A stretch of 64,000 nt of DNA from Massilia aquatica (GCF_011682045.1 NZ_VVIW01000023.1:1-64000); one strand, 5' to 3'. Shown: positions 29,384 through 39,494, counted from the stretch's first letter. The notes: generated from the sequence alone by a model not told the origin. Numbers and translations are program-made.

Positions 29384-30163
29384 TTACTTGATCGACGCTT
29401 TCTTCATCAGCTCTTCGCGGAACGCTTGCAGCTTGCGCTGTTGCAGCTGTTCGGCGATTTGCTGTTTGACTTCTTCCATCGGCGGAATCTTGGCCGTACG
29501 GGTGTCTTCCAGCTTGATGATGTGGTAGCCGAACTGCGACTTGACCGGGGTGTCGGTGATGGCGCCTTTTTGCAGTGCAACCATGGCCTTCGAGAACTCA
29601 GGCACGTAACCAGCCGGGCTGGCCCAGTCCAGATCGCCGCCGTTGGCAGCCGAACCGTCTTTCGACGAGGCCTTGGCCAGGTCTTCGAACTTGCTGCCGG
29701 ATTTCAGCTTGACGATGAGGGCCTTGGCTTCTTCTTCGGTTGGCACCAGGATGTGCTTGGCGTGGTATTCCTTGTCGCCCATCGTGGCTTTGAACTTGTC
29801 GTACTCGGCCTTGATCTCGGGATCCTTGACCGGGTTCTTCTTGACGTAGTCAGCCAGCATCGCGTTGATGATGATGCTCTGGCGCGCGTTTTCAAGCGCC
29901 GACTTGACTTCAGGACGGATCCCGAAGCCTTGCTTGTCGGCTTCCTGGATCATGACTTCACGGCCGATCAGGTCGCGCTTGATGGCTTCGCGCAGTTGCG
30001 GGGAATCGGTTTGCTTGCCTTGGGCAACGACTTGCTTGACGACTTGGTCTACCTTGGCGGCAGGAATGCCTTTACCGTTGACGGTAGCAATATTTTGCGC
30101 GAACGCAGGTGCGGCGGTCAGCGCGATCAGGGCTAACAACAGGCGGGCAGGCTTCAACATCAT
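29384..30163 (-). CDS. Periplasmic parvulin-type peptidylprolyl isomerase, copy 1
   Basis: A 259-residue protein with a signal peptide to AFA (residue 22), a short SurA-N-like helical part and a PpiC domain at about residues 130-225: AKHILVPTEEEAKALIVKLK, GGDLDWASPAGYVPEFSKAM and FGYHIIKLED. It catalyses proline cis-trans isomerisation in exported proteins. It is the near-duplicate of the gene at 30280, with the same length and order. AAGGA precedes the start. The MMLK start has two ATG codons; the first is used here. Confidence 0.92.
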   Translation of the reverse strand: MMLKPARLLLALIALTAAPAFAQNIATVNGKGIPAAKVDQVVKQVVAQGKQTDSPQLREAIKRDLIGREVMIQEADKQGFGIRPEVKSALENARQSIIINAMLADYVKKNPVKDPEIKAEYDKFKATMGDKEYHAKHILVPTEEEAKALIVKLKSGSKFEDLAKASSKDGSAANGGDLDWASPAGYVPEFSKAMVALQKGAITDTPVKSQFGYHIIKLEDTRTAKIPPMEEVKQQIAEQLQQRKLQAFREELMKKASIK

Positions 30164-30279
30164 TATCTTGGATCCTTTATCAATACAAAAGTAGGCGGCT
30201 GGACGGGATCATACCGCCAATCAGTCCAGCGAGCCACGGCGCACGCGTGCGCCGGGCATTCATGCGCCGTGCACCGGTC

Positions 30280-31059
30280 TTATTTGACCGACGCTTTCTT
30301 GACCATGTCTTCCTGGTAGGCTTGCAGCTTCTTCTGCTGCAGCGACTCGGCGATCTGCGGTTTGACTTCGTCGAACGACGGCAGTTTGGCCGCACGGGTT
30401 TCGTCAAGCTTGATGACGTGGAAGCCGGCAGGGGTTTGCACCGGGTTCTCGCTGACCTGGCCTTTTTGCAGGCTGACGAAGGCGTCGCTGAACGGTTTCG
30501 GGAACGACGATGGCAATGCCCAGTCGAGGTCGCCGCCATTGCTGGCGGTGCCGGTGTCCTTGGAGGTCTTGGCCAGGTCTTCGAACTTGGCGCCGCCCTT
30601 GAGCTTGGCGATGATGGCCTTGGCGTCGGCTTCGGTCTCGGCCAGGATGTGGCGGACATGGTATTCCTTGTCGCCGGCCTCTGCCTTGTAGCGGTCGTAT
30701 TCGGCTTTGAGGTCGGCGTCGCTGACGGCGTTCTTGCTGACGAAGTCACGCACCAGGGCGTTGATGACGATGGTCTGGCGCGCGCTCTCGAGCTGCTGCT
30801 TGACGGTGGCGTCTTTCTCGAAACCCTTCTTGACGGCTTCCTGCATCATGACTTCGCGGGCGATCAGGTCTTTCTTGACCATCTCGCGCAGCTGCGGGGA
30901 ATCCGGCTGCTGGCCTTGGGCGACAACTTGCTTGACGACTGCTTCGACGCGGGCCGAAGGAATGGGCTTGCCGTTGACAACAGCAACGTTCTGCGCGAAG
31001 GCAGGCACGGCGGCAACGGCGATCAGTGCTAACAGCAAGCGGGCTGGCTTAAAGGTCAT
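30280..31059 (-). CDS. Periplasmic parvulin-type peptidylprolyl isomerase, copy 2
   Basis: A 259-residue paralogue of the downstream gene: same signal peptide pattern (FKPARLLLALIAVAAVPAFA), same VAVVNGKPIPSARVEAVVKQ start of the mature chain, and a PpiC domain with VRHILAETEADAKAIIAKLK, GGDLDWALPSSFPKPFSDAF and GFHVIKLDE. The two form a tandem duplication about 116 bases apart. Each gene may have its own promoter. Having two copies suggests divided roles or high demand for periplasmic folding. Confidence 0.92.
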   Translation of the reverse strand: MTFKPARLLLALIAVAAVPAFAQNVAVVNGKPIPSARVEAVVKQVVAQGQQPDSPQLREMVKKDLIAREVMMQEAVKKGFEKDATVKQQLESARQTIVINALVRDFVSKNAVSDADLKAEYDRYKAEAGDKEYHVRHILAETEADAKAIIAKLKGGAKFEDLAKTSKDTGTASNGGDLDWALPSSFPKPFSDAFVSLQKGQVSENPVQTPAGFHVIKLDETRAAKLPSFDEVKPQIAESLQQKKLQAYQEDMVKKASVK

Positions 31060-31167
31060 TATTAATTCCTGTTCGGGGAAAGTTACTTGGACAAAGATTA
31101 GATTAGTTTTTTTACTTTACGTTCAATTGTCGGACAGATTTCTTAAAGCGCTCTGAAAGCGCACGGT

Positions 31168-31443
31168 TCACAGCTCGGACGGCGCCAGCGCGGTGATGGC
31201 CAGTGCGTGTATCTCATTGTGCATCATATCGTGCACGGAATCATACACGAGTCGATGTCGCATGACGAGCCTGAGCCCCTCGAAACGCTCTGAAACGATC
31301 TTCAAACGGAAGTGGCTGCCTCCCGAAGCGGCCCCGGCGTGGCCTGCATGCAAGGCCGATTCGTCGGTCAGTTCGAGCACGCTCGGCGCCAGTGCGGCGG
31401 TCAGTTGGGCGCGGATGCGCTCGGGACGGGTTGCCTGGTTCAT
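31168..31443 (-). CDS. bolA: BolA family protein
   Basis: A 91-residue protein with the BolA pattern: RIRAQLTAALAPSVLELTDE, GGSHFRLKIVSERFEG and the end MHNEIHALAITALAPSEL. BolA proteins partner with monothiol glutaredoxins in iron-sulfur handling and affect cell shape. The ATG overlaps the yciB stop (ATGA), so it is translationally coupled to yciB; this pair is common in betaproteobacteria. Confidence 0.93.
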   Translation of the reverse strand: MNQATRPERIRAQLTAALAPSVLELTDESALHAGHAGAASGGSHFRLKIVSERFEGLRLVMRHRLVYDSVHDMMHNEIHALAITALAPSEL

Positions 31444-32075
31444 GCCTGTTCCTCCGCTTCAATATATTTCGACAGCATCAGCGTCTGCACGATGATGAAC
31501 ACGAACAGCAGGCCGTTGATGCCGAACAGCTTGAAGCTGACCCAGCCGCTGGTATTGCCCTTGAAAATCACGAACGCGGCGACCAGGTTGATCACGCCCA
31601 GCGCAAAGAAGAACACCATCCACGCCAGCCCGACGTTTCGCCATACCGGCTCGGGCAGCTTGATCTGCGCTTCCATGGCCTGGCGCATCAGGTTCTTGCC
31701 GAAGCCGAACTGCATCACGCCCATGACCAGCGCGAAGATCCAGTAGATGATGGTCGGTTTCCACTTGATGAACACATCGTCGTGGAAGTAGATGGTCATG
31801 CTGCCGAACACCGTGATGATCAGGAAGGAGACCCACAGCATGGCGTCGATCTTGCGCCCGCGCAGCTTGAGGTAGACCAGTTGACAGGTGGTGGCGACGA
31901 TCGCGACCACCGTGGCGATCATGATCGGCGCCTGGTCCGGCTTGATGCTCCCACCTGCGACGAGTCCGCCCAAGAATTTGGTGGCGATGGCGAACGAGGT
32001 CTGCTCATACATCTCGGCAACTTTAAAGACGCCGAAGAACAGCAGGATGGGGAAAAAGTCGAACAGAAATTTCAT
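31440..32075 (-). CDS. yciB: Inner-membrane septation protein A (YciB/IspZ)
   Basis: A 211-residue integral membrane protein beginning MKFLFDFFPILLFFGVFK, the family signature, with about five membrane helices. The segments KPTIIYWIFALVMGVMQFGF and WVSFKLFGINGLLFVFIIVQ are conserved in YciB. It has been linked to cell-envelope synthesis and septation. It lies 15 bases after msrB and overlaps bolA. Confidence 0.95.
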   Translation of the reverse strand: MKFLFDFFPILLFFGVFKVAEMYEQTSFAIATKFLGGLVAGGSIKPDQAPIMIATVVAIVATTCQLVYLKLRGRKIDAMLWVSFLIITVFGSMTIYFHDDVFIKWKPTIIYWIFALVMGVMQFGFGKNLMRQAMEAQIKLPEPVWRNVGLAWMVFFFALGVINLVAAFVIFKGNTSGWVSFKLFGINGLLFVFIIVQTLMLSKYIEAEEQA

Positions 32076-32090
32076 ATTGTTATTCGTTGA

Positions 32091-32498
32091 TCAGGTTGGG
32101 TCGAAGCGCAGCGACGCGGAATTGATGCAATAACGCAATCCGGTCGGCGGTGGGCCGTCCGGAAACACGTGGCCGAGATGCGCGTCACAGACCGCGCAAA
32201 TAATCTCGGTGCGCAGCATACCATGCGTGCGGTCGGTTTTTTCGATCACATTGGCCGGATCGAGCGCCGTGAAGTAGCTGGGCCAGCCGCAGCCGGAATC
32301 GAACTTGGCGTCGGAGGCGAACAGCGGCGTCTCGCAGCACACGCAGGTGTAGATGCCGCGCTCGTGGTGGTCCCAGAATTTGCCGGTGAAGGCGCGTTCG
32401 GTGGCCGCGTGGCGCGTGACCTCGTATTCCATCGGCTCGAGCATGGCACGCCATTCGGTGTCGGTTTTGGTGACGCGTTTGCTATCGTTATCGGACAT
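32091..32498 (-). CDS. msrB: Peptide-methionine (R)-S-oxide reductase MsrB
   Basis: A 135-residue cytoplasmic enzyme that repairs methionine R-sulfoxide. Zinc ligands are Cys52/Cys55 (CVCC) and Cys101/Cys104 (CAVC). The catalytic Cys is Cys124 in [10 protein letters not shown]. Substrate-binding [14 protein letters not shown] is intact. It lies 21 bases downstream of selO, so both are probably in one mRNA. A link between SelO and oxidative stress in the literature makes the pairing meaningful. Confidence 0.96.
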   Translation of the reverse strand: MSDNDSKRVTKTDTEWRAMLEPMEYEVTRHAATERAFTGKFWDHHERGIYTCVCCETPLFASDAKFDSGCGWPSYFTALDPANVIEKTDRTHGMLRTEIICAVCDAHLGHVFPDGPPPTGLRYCINSASLRFDPT

Positions 32499-32519
32499 GG
32501 TGGACTCTTTCAGGGAAGT

Positions 32520-34016
32520 TCAGGACGAGCAGCTCACTGCCAGATGGCTCGCCCAGTCGGGCGGCAACACGGCGTACTGTTCGTTGTGGGGTTGTTCGTC
32601 GAATGGATGCTCCAGCACGGCCAGCAGCCGCGCCACTTCGGAGAAATCCTTGTTCTGCGCTTTTTCGATGGCCGCCTGGGCCAGGTAATTGCGCAATACA
32701 TACTTTGGGTTGACCTTGTCCATTGCAAGCTTGCGTTCGCCGTCAATGCTGTTTTCCAGGCGCAGGCGGGCGCGGTAGCGCACCGCCCAGGCGTCGAAAT
32801 CTTCGCGCGCGATGAACATGTCCCGCAGCTGCGCGTCGTGCTCCGGCGCGTCCAGGCGCAGGGCGCCGAGCCGGCGGAAGAACAAGGTAAAGTCGGCGTG
32901 ATTGGCATGCATCAGGGTGAACATGGCATCGAACAGTTGCGCGTCGTCTTCTTGCACCGTTGTCAGGCCCAGCTTGGCGCGCAGCAGCTCGTCGATCTTG
33001 CTGGCGAATGCAGGCTGGTACACCTCCAGCGCATCCTGCGCTTCTTCCACGCTGCCGATCAGCGGCAGCAGCGCCTGCGCCAGCGCGTAGCAATTCCAGT
33101 GACCCACCTGCGGCTGGTTGGCGTAGGAATAACGCCCCTGCTGGTCGGTGTGGTTGCAGATGTGCTCGGAATCGAAGGCGTCCATGAAGCCGAACGGGCC
33201 GTAGTCGAGCGTGAGGCCGAGGATCGACATATTGTCGGTGTTCATCACGCCGTGCATGAAGCCGACGGCTTGCCAATGCGCAATCATGACCGCAGTGCGG
33301 CGCGTGACTTCTTCCAGCAGCGCCCGGTAGGGATTGGGCGCGCCGGCCAGTTCCGGGTAGAAAGTGGCGATGACGTAATCGGCCAGGATGCGCAGTTCCT
33401 CGGGCTTGTCGCGCGAGGACCAGTGCTCGAACGAGCCGAAGCGCACGAAGCTGGGCGCCATGCGCGTGACCACGGCGGCGCTTTCGACCGTTTCGCGCAG
33501 GATGCCCTGGTCGGAGCCGGTGACCATCAGCGCGCGCGTGGTGGGAATGCCCAGCGCGGCCATGGCTTCGGAGCACAGGAATTCGCGGATCGACGAACGC
33601 AGCACGGCGCGCCCGTCGCCCATGCGCGAGTACGGCGTTTTACCGGCGCCCTTGAGTTGCAGTTCCATCGGGCCGTGCGGACCGTCGAGCTGGCCGAGCA
33701 GGATGGCGCGGCCGTCGCCGAGCTGTCCGGCCCACACGCCGAACTGGTGGCCGGAATAGACGGCGGCGAGCGGCTTGGCGCGCGGCGGGACGTGGTTGCC
33801 GGTAAAGGTGGCCACAAAACCGTCCTGCGCCAGCAAGGCCGGGTCGAGGTTGACCAGGGCAGCGGCGCGCGCGCTGGCGGCCACGAAATAGGGCGCAGGC
33901 AGCGGCGTGGGCATCAGCCGGGTGTAGTAAGCGGGAGGCAATTCGGCAAACGAATTGTCCAGCGGCAAGTCATCGACGTTAATGGCAAATCCAGTCGCGG
34001 TAAGGGGTGAAAACAA
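32520..34016 (-). CDS. selO: Protein adenylyltransferase SelO (YdiU)
   Basis: A 498-residue pseudokinase-fold enzyme that attaches AMP to proteins, known for tuning redox defence. It has the N-terminal [18 protein letters not shown] block, [18 protein letters not shown], the [20 protein letters not shown] nucleotide loop, the [12 protein letters not shown] catalytic segment and [12 protein letters not shown]. The C terminus SCSS sits where eukaryotic SelO has selenocysteine; here a Cys is three residues from the end. No ATG fits the start in this frame; a TTG at 34016 is used with low certainty. Confidence 0.93.
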   Translation of the reverse strand: MFSPLTATGFAINVDDLPLDNSFAELPPAYYTRLMPTPLPAPYFVAASARAAALVNLDPALLAQDGFVATFTGNHVPPRAKPLAAVYSGHQFGVWAGQLGDGRAILLGQLDGPHGPMELQLKGAGKTPYSRMGDGRAVLRSSIREFLCSEAMAALGIPTTRALMVTGSDQGILRETVESAAVVTRMAPSFVRFGSFEHWSSRDKPEELRILADYVIATFYPELAGAPNPYRALLEEVTRRTAVMIAHWQAVGFMHGVMNTDNMSILGLTLDYGPFGFMDAFDSEHICNHTDQQGRYSYANQPQVGHWNCYALAQALLPLIGSVEEAQDALEVYQPAFASKIDELLRAKLGLTTVQEDDAQLFDAMFTLMHANHADFTLFFRRLGALRLDAPEHDAQLRDMFIAREDFDAWAVRYRARLRLENSIDGERKLAMDKVNPKYVLRNYLAQAAIEKAQNKDFSEVARLLAVLEHPFDEQPHNEQYAVLPPDWASHLAVSCSS

Positions 34017-34259
34017 TAGCGGAATTCTACCGTACCGGCTGTTTTTTGGCCGCTGGCATACGCGCCTGCCCGATCATTCAGCATGGCGTGTGGCGTGTGG
34101 CTCGTTCTCGCAAGCCATTGAAGAAGCAGGAATGGCTTGCCGCGCCAATGCGCCGGCCATGCCTGGCTCGGCAATGTGCCGGACTCTTAGGCGCGACATG
34201 GCTAAACCGCGCCTTCCCGGCATAAGGCCCAGCCACGGCGCATCTGCTGCCGTCGACGA

Positions 34260-36011
34260 TCAGGTATACGGGCGGACGATCCTGATCTTCGGGCTGCCAA
34301 TGAAACGCCTCCAAAACGGCATGTTTGGTCGACGCAGGTCAAATCCGTACCGCGCGTCGATTCGGTCTCGCAAGAGCGCCGGGGCGATTTCACTGTCGAC
34401 TCCAGCCGTGGCAATGTAGTATTTTCCTATGCACTTGGCATCTTCAAGCGGGAGCAGACCTTGCAGCCCGTCGCTTGGCCGCTGTGCTGGCTCGCTCTCT
34501 CTGTCGGCGGACACGCGTGTGAGATCAATGGCCCCTCGAAGCAGCAGATTCCTGAACAGATTCCATTCGTATATCAAGATGTTGTCAATCATATACGGAC
34601 TGAAATGCGGGGATGTGTGGATCACTACGAAATGGGAGTTCGCGAGAATATGTTGCTCTGATAGCCGTAGTCCTTTTAGTCGCCCCAAGACTTGGTCAAG
34701 TACACCTCGTTCGGACAGCCGCTCCCTAAATCCCGCTATCTGAGAGACTCCATGACTCATCGCCCAGTTACGTCCTCTCCAATTCTTCATCTCATCATCG
34801 AGATTTGCCGTTCTCCCGTCACGCTTCCATTTAATTTGCAGAAAGAAGATCTGTTTTCGTCCAGGCTCGAAGAGTATGAGGTCGCAGTCAAAGTTACGTC
34901 CTGTGTCTTTCCTGCTTTGATCTACACCGCGCCTGATAATGTAGTCGGTAGACGGCACCCGCTCGCTCACGTACCTGAATATATGTTCTTCAAATTGGCA
35001 GCCCAGTCGCTCAGCCTCGGAGTCGGATATCACGGCGGCTTTGCAGCAGTTTATTGCATGACCAAGGGCAGTGGTTCCTAGCGTTAAACCTCCAGAGGAC
35101 GTCCGGAAAATGCCTTTGTCAGATTCAAGCGCAGGACGGCGCTCGTTGAGTACATGCTCTATCAGCTGCAAGTCAAGCCCGAGCCGTTTTATCAGCATCG
35201 GCGTCGGGTAGAGCGCTTCCTGCTCAGCAAGACGAATGATATGCAGGGCGGCGATCCAGCGGCAGAACTTTTTCGCACGTCCGATATCATGCGCGACCTT
35301 CGGGTCCACTTGCATTAGTGAACTCAAAGAAAAGAAGGTATCCAGCAACCGGGCCTCAAGCATATCAAGTTGCTGCGTGGTGACTAATTCAATTACGCAA
35401 GATCGGCTCGCAGGGCAGCTTTGATGAAGCGCACGCATCATTGATAGTACATCCAATGTGAAGGCATTCTCGGTCTGTTCTTGCATGATCACACTGATGA
35501 CCCGGTCATGCATGCATTCTTCCCCAAGAGGGGTGAGACCGAATTCAATCAGGGAGTGGAACGTTTGCACATTAAAATAGCCTAGGAGTGCCAGAAACGT
35601 GGCCTCATGAAAAGATCTTGCCTGGATGGCGCGCATTGTCTCCGCAGACCCTAGCGTATCGACAACTTTATCACCCCGATGCTTCCACAGCAGCTCAGAG
35701 TAATCGCGGATGTCTTCTTGCAGCAGCCGCACTTGAGTACCGAGCAATGCTATAGGTAACAAGGGAATATTTCTCGCATGGATAGACTTTACCGGCATGA
35801 AGATGCGGGTTGGGTTTTCAACTTGCGAAGGAATCGCTGCCGCCTCCCACAATGCCTTGGAGGCGGCGATGGCACGATACATCGGCGCAATGTGGGGTAA
35901 TTCACGCTCAACGAGCAAACAGCTCTGCTCCGAGAATGGTCGACGCAGGAAATTGAGTAATTCTTGATGCGCCCATTTGGAGAGATGGGCGGGATCCATT
36001 TGAACGAGCAT
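34260..36011 (-). CDS. Orphan protein with a PD-(D/E)XK-like nuclease core, function unknown (583 aa)
   Basis: The ATG at 36011 is preceded by GAGGA; the frame extends to a TTG at 36056 without such a site. Residues 1-330 look all-helical. Near residues 340-395 is FEEHIFRYVSERVP, then NFDCDLILFEPGRKQIFF and LQIKWK. That is a Glu on a helix, an Asp strand and a Q-x-K strand, the order expected in PD-(D/E)XK nucleases with Gln in place of Glu. A helical C-terminal part follows. G+C is lower and codon use differs from the neighbours selO and the acyl-CoA ligase, and no mobile gene is adjacent. Role in defence is inference. Confidence 0.7.
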   Translation of the reverse strand: MLVQMDPAHLSKWAHQELLNFLRRPFSEQSCLLVERELPHIAPMYRAIAASKALWEAAAIPSQVENPTRIFMPVKSIHARNIPLLPIALLGTQVRLLQEDIRDYSELLWKHRGDKVVDTLGSAETMRAIQARSFHEATFLALLGYFNVQTFHSLIEFGLTPLGEECMHDRVISVIMQEQTENAFTLDVLSMMRALHQSCPASRSCVIELVTTQQLDMLEARLLDTFFSLSSLMQVDPKVAHDIGRAKKFCRWIAALHIIRLAEQEALYPTPMLIKRLGLDLQLIEHVLNERRPALESDKGIFRTSSGGLTLGTTALGHAINCCKAAVISDSEAERLGCQFEEHIFRYVSERVPSTDYIIRRGVDQSRKDTGRNFDCDLILFEPGRKQIFFLQIKWKRDGRTANLDDEMKNWRGRNWAMSHGVSQIAGFRERLSERGVLDQVLGRLKGLRLSEQHILANSHFVVIHTSPHFSPYMIDNILIYEWNLFRNLLLRGAIDLTRVSADRESEPAQRPSDGLQGLLPLEDAKCIGKYYIATAGVDSEIAPALLRDRIDARYGFDLRRPNMPFWRRFIGSPKIRIVRPYT

Positions 36012-36255
36012 GTTTTCCTCATTGTTTTCAGGACGTTGAGTTACAACCTGGGACAAGTAATCTTACAGCGACCTCGCTACAGGCTGCGCTCCTGGTAGGA
36101 GCGGAGTAATGTGATCACAAACTTCTTCTCGTTTCCTCGTCTGACAGTGGTCTTGACGGACTGATGGAACGTAGGGCAGCAAAGGCAGACACTCCTTCCA
36201 TTGCCAACTGGACCATCCGGTCTGGATGCACTGCACCATCGAAAATGATTGACTG

Positions 36256-36276
36256 TTTTAGCACGGTCGTACGAAA
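36256..36276. promoter_or_regulatory. Predicted operator upstream of the acyl-CoA ligase (beta-oxidation motif, site 2)
   Basis: On the minus strand it reads CGTACGACCGTGCTAAAA. The core ACGACCGT followed by CTA matches sites before the FadJ-type gene (43457) and the thiolase (61644). It sits about 55-70 bases before the ligase start, within the 316-base gap after the orphan nuclease gene. The rest of that gap has no gene. Confidence 0.65.
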
Positions 36277-36327
36277 CTGAGTCCACGGCTGCCATGGCGC
36301 AGCCGCAATGCGATGACAGGAGTATTG

Positions 36328-37980
36328 ATGACGTCTTACCCGATGAGCCCACTGATGGGGCAAATGATGGACCAGCCATTGCTCATCTCCAGCATTATCG
36401 AATTCGCGGCAAGGCACTACGGCAACACAGAAATCGTTTCGCGCCGGGTTGAAGGCGATATCCACCGCTACACTTACAGCGACTGCCACCAGCGCGCGCG
36501 CCAGATGGCCAATGCGCTCACCAAGCTCGGCGTCAAGCTCGGCGACCGTGTCGCCACCCTGGCCTGGAACGGCTACCGCCACATGGAACTGTATTACGCG
36601 GTGTCCGGATCGGGCGCCGTGCTGCATACGATCAACCCGCGCCTGCACCCGGAACAGATCGCCTATATCGCCAATCACGCCGAAGACCAGTACCTGTTCT
36701 TCGATATCACCTTCCTGCCGCTGATCGAGGCCGTGGCCGCGCACTGCAAGACGGTCAAGGCGTTCATTCTGATGGCCGGGCGCGAGCACATGCCCGCCGA
36801 AACGAAAATTCCCCAGTTGCTGTGCTATGAAGACTTGATTTCGAGCAGCTCGGCCGATTACGCCTGGCCGCTGTTCGATGAAAACTCGGCCGCCTCGCTG
36901 TGCTACACCTCAGGCACCACCGGCAACCCCAAGGGCGCGCTGTACTCACACCGTTCGACCGTGCTGCACGCGTATGGTTCCGCGATGCCGAATGCGCTCA
37001 ACGTGTCCTCGGCCGACACCGTGCTGCCGGTCGTGCCGATGTTCCACGTTAACGCCTGGGGCTTGCCGTATTCGGTGCTGCTGTCGGGCGCGAAGATGGT
37101 GTATCCGGGCGCGGCGCTGGATGGCAAGTCGCTGTACGACCTGTTCGAGGCGGAAAAGGTCACCTTCTCGGCCGGCGTGCCGACCGTGTGGCTGGGCCTG
37201 GTCAACTACGCGCTCCAGAATCAACTGCAGTTTTCCACGTTCCGCCGTACCGTGATCGGGGGCTCGGCCTGCCCGCCGGCGATGATGGATACCCTGATCG
37301 ACAAGTTCAATGTCGAGGTCATCCACGCCTGGGGCATGACCGAAATGTCGCCGCTGGGAACGGCCGGCGGCTTGCAGACCAAGCACCTGGCCTTGCCAAA
37401 AGAGGCGCAGCGCAAGATCTTGCAGAAGCAGGGACACGCGATTTACGGTGTGGACATGAAAATCGTCGACGACGCGGGTACCGAATTGCCGTGGGATGGC
37501 AGTACTTACGGCCATTTGCTGGTCAAAGGGCCGTGGATCGTCAAGAGCTACTTCAAGAATGAGGGCGGCGACGTGCTCCAGGATGGCTGGTTTCCGACCG
37601 GCGACGTGGCCACCATCGATGCCGACGGCTACATGCAGATTACCGACCGCAGCAAGGATGTGATCAAGTCCGGCGGCGAGTGGATCGGCACGATCGACCT
37701 GGAAAATATCGCCATGTCGCATCCTGCCGTGCTGCAGGCGGCCTGCATCGGCATTGCGCATCCAAAATGGGATGAACGTCCGTTGTTATTGGTGGTCAAA
37801 CGTCCGGGGATGGACGTGACGAAGGAGGAGATGCTGGCGTTTTTTGAAGGCAAGATCGCCAAATTCTGGATGCCGGACGATGTGGTGTTCATCGAGGCGC
37901 TGCCGATGGGCGCGACCGGCAAGATTCAGAAGAACAAGCTGCGCGATCAGTTCAAGGCGCATCAGTTGCCGGTGGTTTGA
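36328..37980 (+). CDS. Fatty acid--CoA ligase (AMP-binding family)
   Basis: A 550-residue acyl-activating enzyme. The ATP/AMP motif [18 protein letters not shown] lies near residues 195-212, the [10 protein letters not shown] adenine loop near 332, [20 protein letters not shown] near 415-435, and the C-terminal Lys motif [13 protein letters not shown]. The start at 36328 ([20 protein letters not shown]) has CAGGAG seven bases upstream; the earlier ATG at 36313 overlaps that site. It probably activates medium- or long-chain fatty acids; substrate length is not readable. A motif shared with other beta-oxidation genes lies upstream. Confidence 0.92.
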   Translation: MTSYPMSPLMGQMMDQPLLISSIIEFAARHYGNTEIVSRRVEGDIHRYTYSDCHQRARQMANALTKLGVKLGDRVATLAWNGYRHMELYYAVSGSGAVLHTINPRLHPEQIAYIANHAEDQYLFFDITFLPLIEAVAAHCKTVKAFILMAGREHMPAETKIPQLLCYEDLISSSSADYAWPLFDENSAASLCYTSGTTGNPKGALYSHRSTVLHAYGSAMPNALNVSSADTVLPVVPMFHVNAWGLPYSVLLSGAKMVYPGAALDGKSLYDLFEAEKVTFSAGVPTVWLGLVNYALQNQLQFSTFRRTVIGGSACPPAMMDTLIDKFNVEVIHAWGMTEMSPLGTAGGLQTKHLALPKEAQRKILQKQGHAIYGVDMKIVDDAGTELPWDGSTYGHLLVKGPWIVKSYFKNEGGDVLQDGWFPTGDVATIDADGYMQITDRSKDVIKSGGEWIGTIDLENIAMSHPAVLQAACIGIAHPKWDERPLLLVVKRPGMDVTKEEMLAFFEGKIAKFWMPDDVVFIEALPMGATGKIQKNKLRDQFKAHQLPVV

Positions 37981-38046
37981 GTGGGACGCCTGGTTAAGAA
38001 ATTGTTTCGTTATCCTCGGAGTATCGTTGACCACGAAACTCAAAAC

Positions 38047-38138
38047 CGTCTTTCCCGCGCCAAGGCGGCCCTCGGCGGGAATCCATGCCGCCTTTGAACA
38101 CAGGTGCTATGGATCCCCGCCTACGCGGGGACGACGGG
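38047..38138. repeat. REP-like intergenic repeat, copy B
   Basis: The left part reads TTCCCGCGCC and CGGCGGGAATCCAT. The right part reads GTGCTATGGATCCCCGCC then TACGCGGGGACGACGG. The arms are inverted relative to each other, as in copy A, and share GGATCCCCGCC and the CATAGCAC/GTGCTATG ends. It lies between the ligase and the transporter operon. The left arm is more worn than the right. Confidence 0.75.
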
Positions 38139-38255
38139 CCTTAGCAAGCACAGCCGTACGACCAACGTTAAAGAAGAGGTTTTCAGCATCAGGATGGGCA
38201 GCACTCGCTGCAAGGGCATCAGACCCGCATAGACAATAGAGAAGGATGGAGACGC

Positions 38256-39494
38256 ATGATCAAGACTATTCGCCCGTTGACACTGGCTGTTTCGTTTGCA
38301 TTGCTGTCGGTGTCGGCCCACGCCGACACCGTGAAAATTGCCTACATCGACCCTCTATCGGGGCCCTTTGCGCCGGTCGGGCAGAACCAGCTCAAAAGCT
38401 TCCAGCTGATCGCCGACATGGCGACCCAGCAAAAATGGGCCGGCGAGCACAAGATCGAGGTGGTCGGCTTCGACAACAAGGCCAGCCCGCAGGAATCGCT
38501 CACCCTGCTCAAAACCGTCATCGACCAGGGTTACCGCTACATCACCCAGGGCTCCGGCTCCGGCGTGGGCCTGGCCCTGCTCGACGCGATCAACAAGCAC
38601 AACGAGCGCAATCCCGGCAAGGAAGTCGTGTTCCTCAACTACGCCGCCATCGACCCGGACATGACCAACAGCAAGTGCAGCTTCTGGCACTTCCGCTTCG
38701 ACGCCAATTCCGACATGAAAATGGAGGCGCTGACCACCTACATGGCGCCCAACAAGGACATCAAGAGCGTCTACATCATCGGCCAGAACTATGCCTTCGG
38801 CCAGGCCGTCAGCCGTTCGGCCAAGGAATACCTGAAGCGCAAGCGGCCGGACATCAAGATCGCCGGCGACGACCTGCACCCGATCGCCCAGGTCAAGGAT
38901 TTTTCGCCCTACATCGCCAAGATCAAGGCTTCCGGCGCCGATACCGTCATCACCGGCAACTGGGGCGCCGACCTGGCCCTCTTGATCCGCGCCGCCAAGG
39001 ATGCCGACCTCAAGGCCAATTTCTATACCTATTACGGCGTGACCACGGGCGTACCGACCGCCATGGGCGCGGCCGGCGCCGACCGCGTCAAGATCGTCGG
39101 CAACTGGATGGTCAACAACGACAAATTCGCCGGCAAAGAGATCGTCGAAGCGTTCAAGAAGAAGTACAACGACGATTACTACGCCGCCCAGACCCACAGC
39201 GCCATCGGCATGCTGTCCCAGGCGATCAAGGCCGCCAAGACCACCGACCCGGTCAAAGTGGCGTTCGCCATGGAAGGCGCCAAGTTCAACAGCGTCAACG
39301 GCGAAGTCATGATGAACAAGGTCGACCACCAGTTGCAGCAGCCGCTCTACATCGGCACCTGGACCAAGACCAACGGCAAGGACATCAAGTACGATCAGGA
39401 AAATACCGGCTACGGCTGGAGAATGGACAAGAAGATCGACGCCTACCTGGCGAACCAGCCGACTTCCTGCCAGATGAAGCGGCCGGGCGCATAA
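38256..39494 (+). CDS. Liv-type ABC transporter substrate-binding protein
   Basis: A 412-residue periplasmic protein with a signal peptide ending at residue 23 (SAHA-DT), then VKIAYIDPLSGPFAPVGQNQ, typical of type-I periplasmic binding proteins of the branched-chain amino acid class. The two lobes include TQGSGSGVGLALLDAINKHN and DTVITGNWGADLALLIRAAK. It is the first gene of a five-gene transporter operon. GAAGGA lies upstream of the ATG. The flanking ligase and FadJ-type gene suggest a fatty, aromatic or other organic acid as ligand rather than leucine; not proven. Confidence 0.92.
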   Translation: MIKTIRPLTLAVSFALLSVSAHADTVKIAYIDPLSGPFAPVGQNQLKSFQLIADMATQQKWAGEHKIEVVGFDNKASPQESLTLLKTVIDQGYRYITQGSGSGVGLALLDAINKHNERNPGKEVVFLNYAAIDPDMTNSKCSFWHFRFDANSDMKMEALTTYMAPNKDIKSVYIIGQNYAFGQAVSRSAKEYLKRKRPDIKIAGDDLHPIAQVKDFSPYIAKIKASGADTVITGNWGADLALLIRAAKDADLKANFYTYYGVTTGVPTAMGAAGADRVKIVGNWMVNNDKFAGKEIVEAFKKKYNDDYYAAQTHSAIGMLSQAIKAAKTTDPVKVAFAMEGAKFNSVNGEVMMNKVDHQLQQPLYIGTWTKTNGKDIKYDQENTGYGWRMDKKIDAYLANQPTSCQMKRPGA

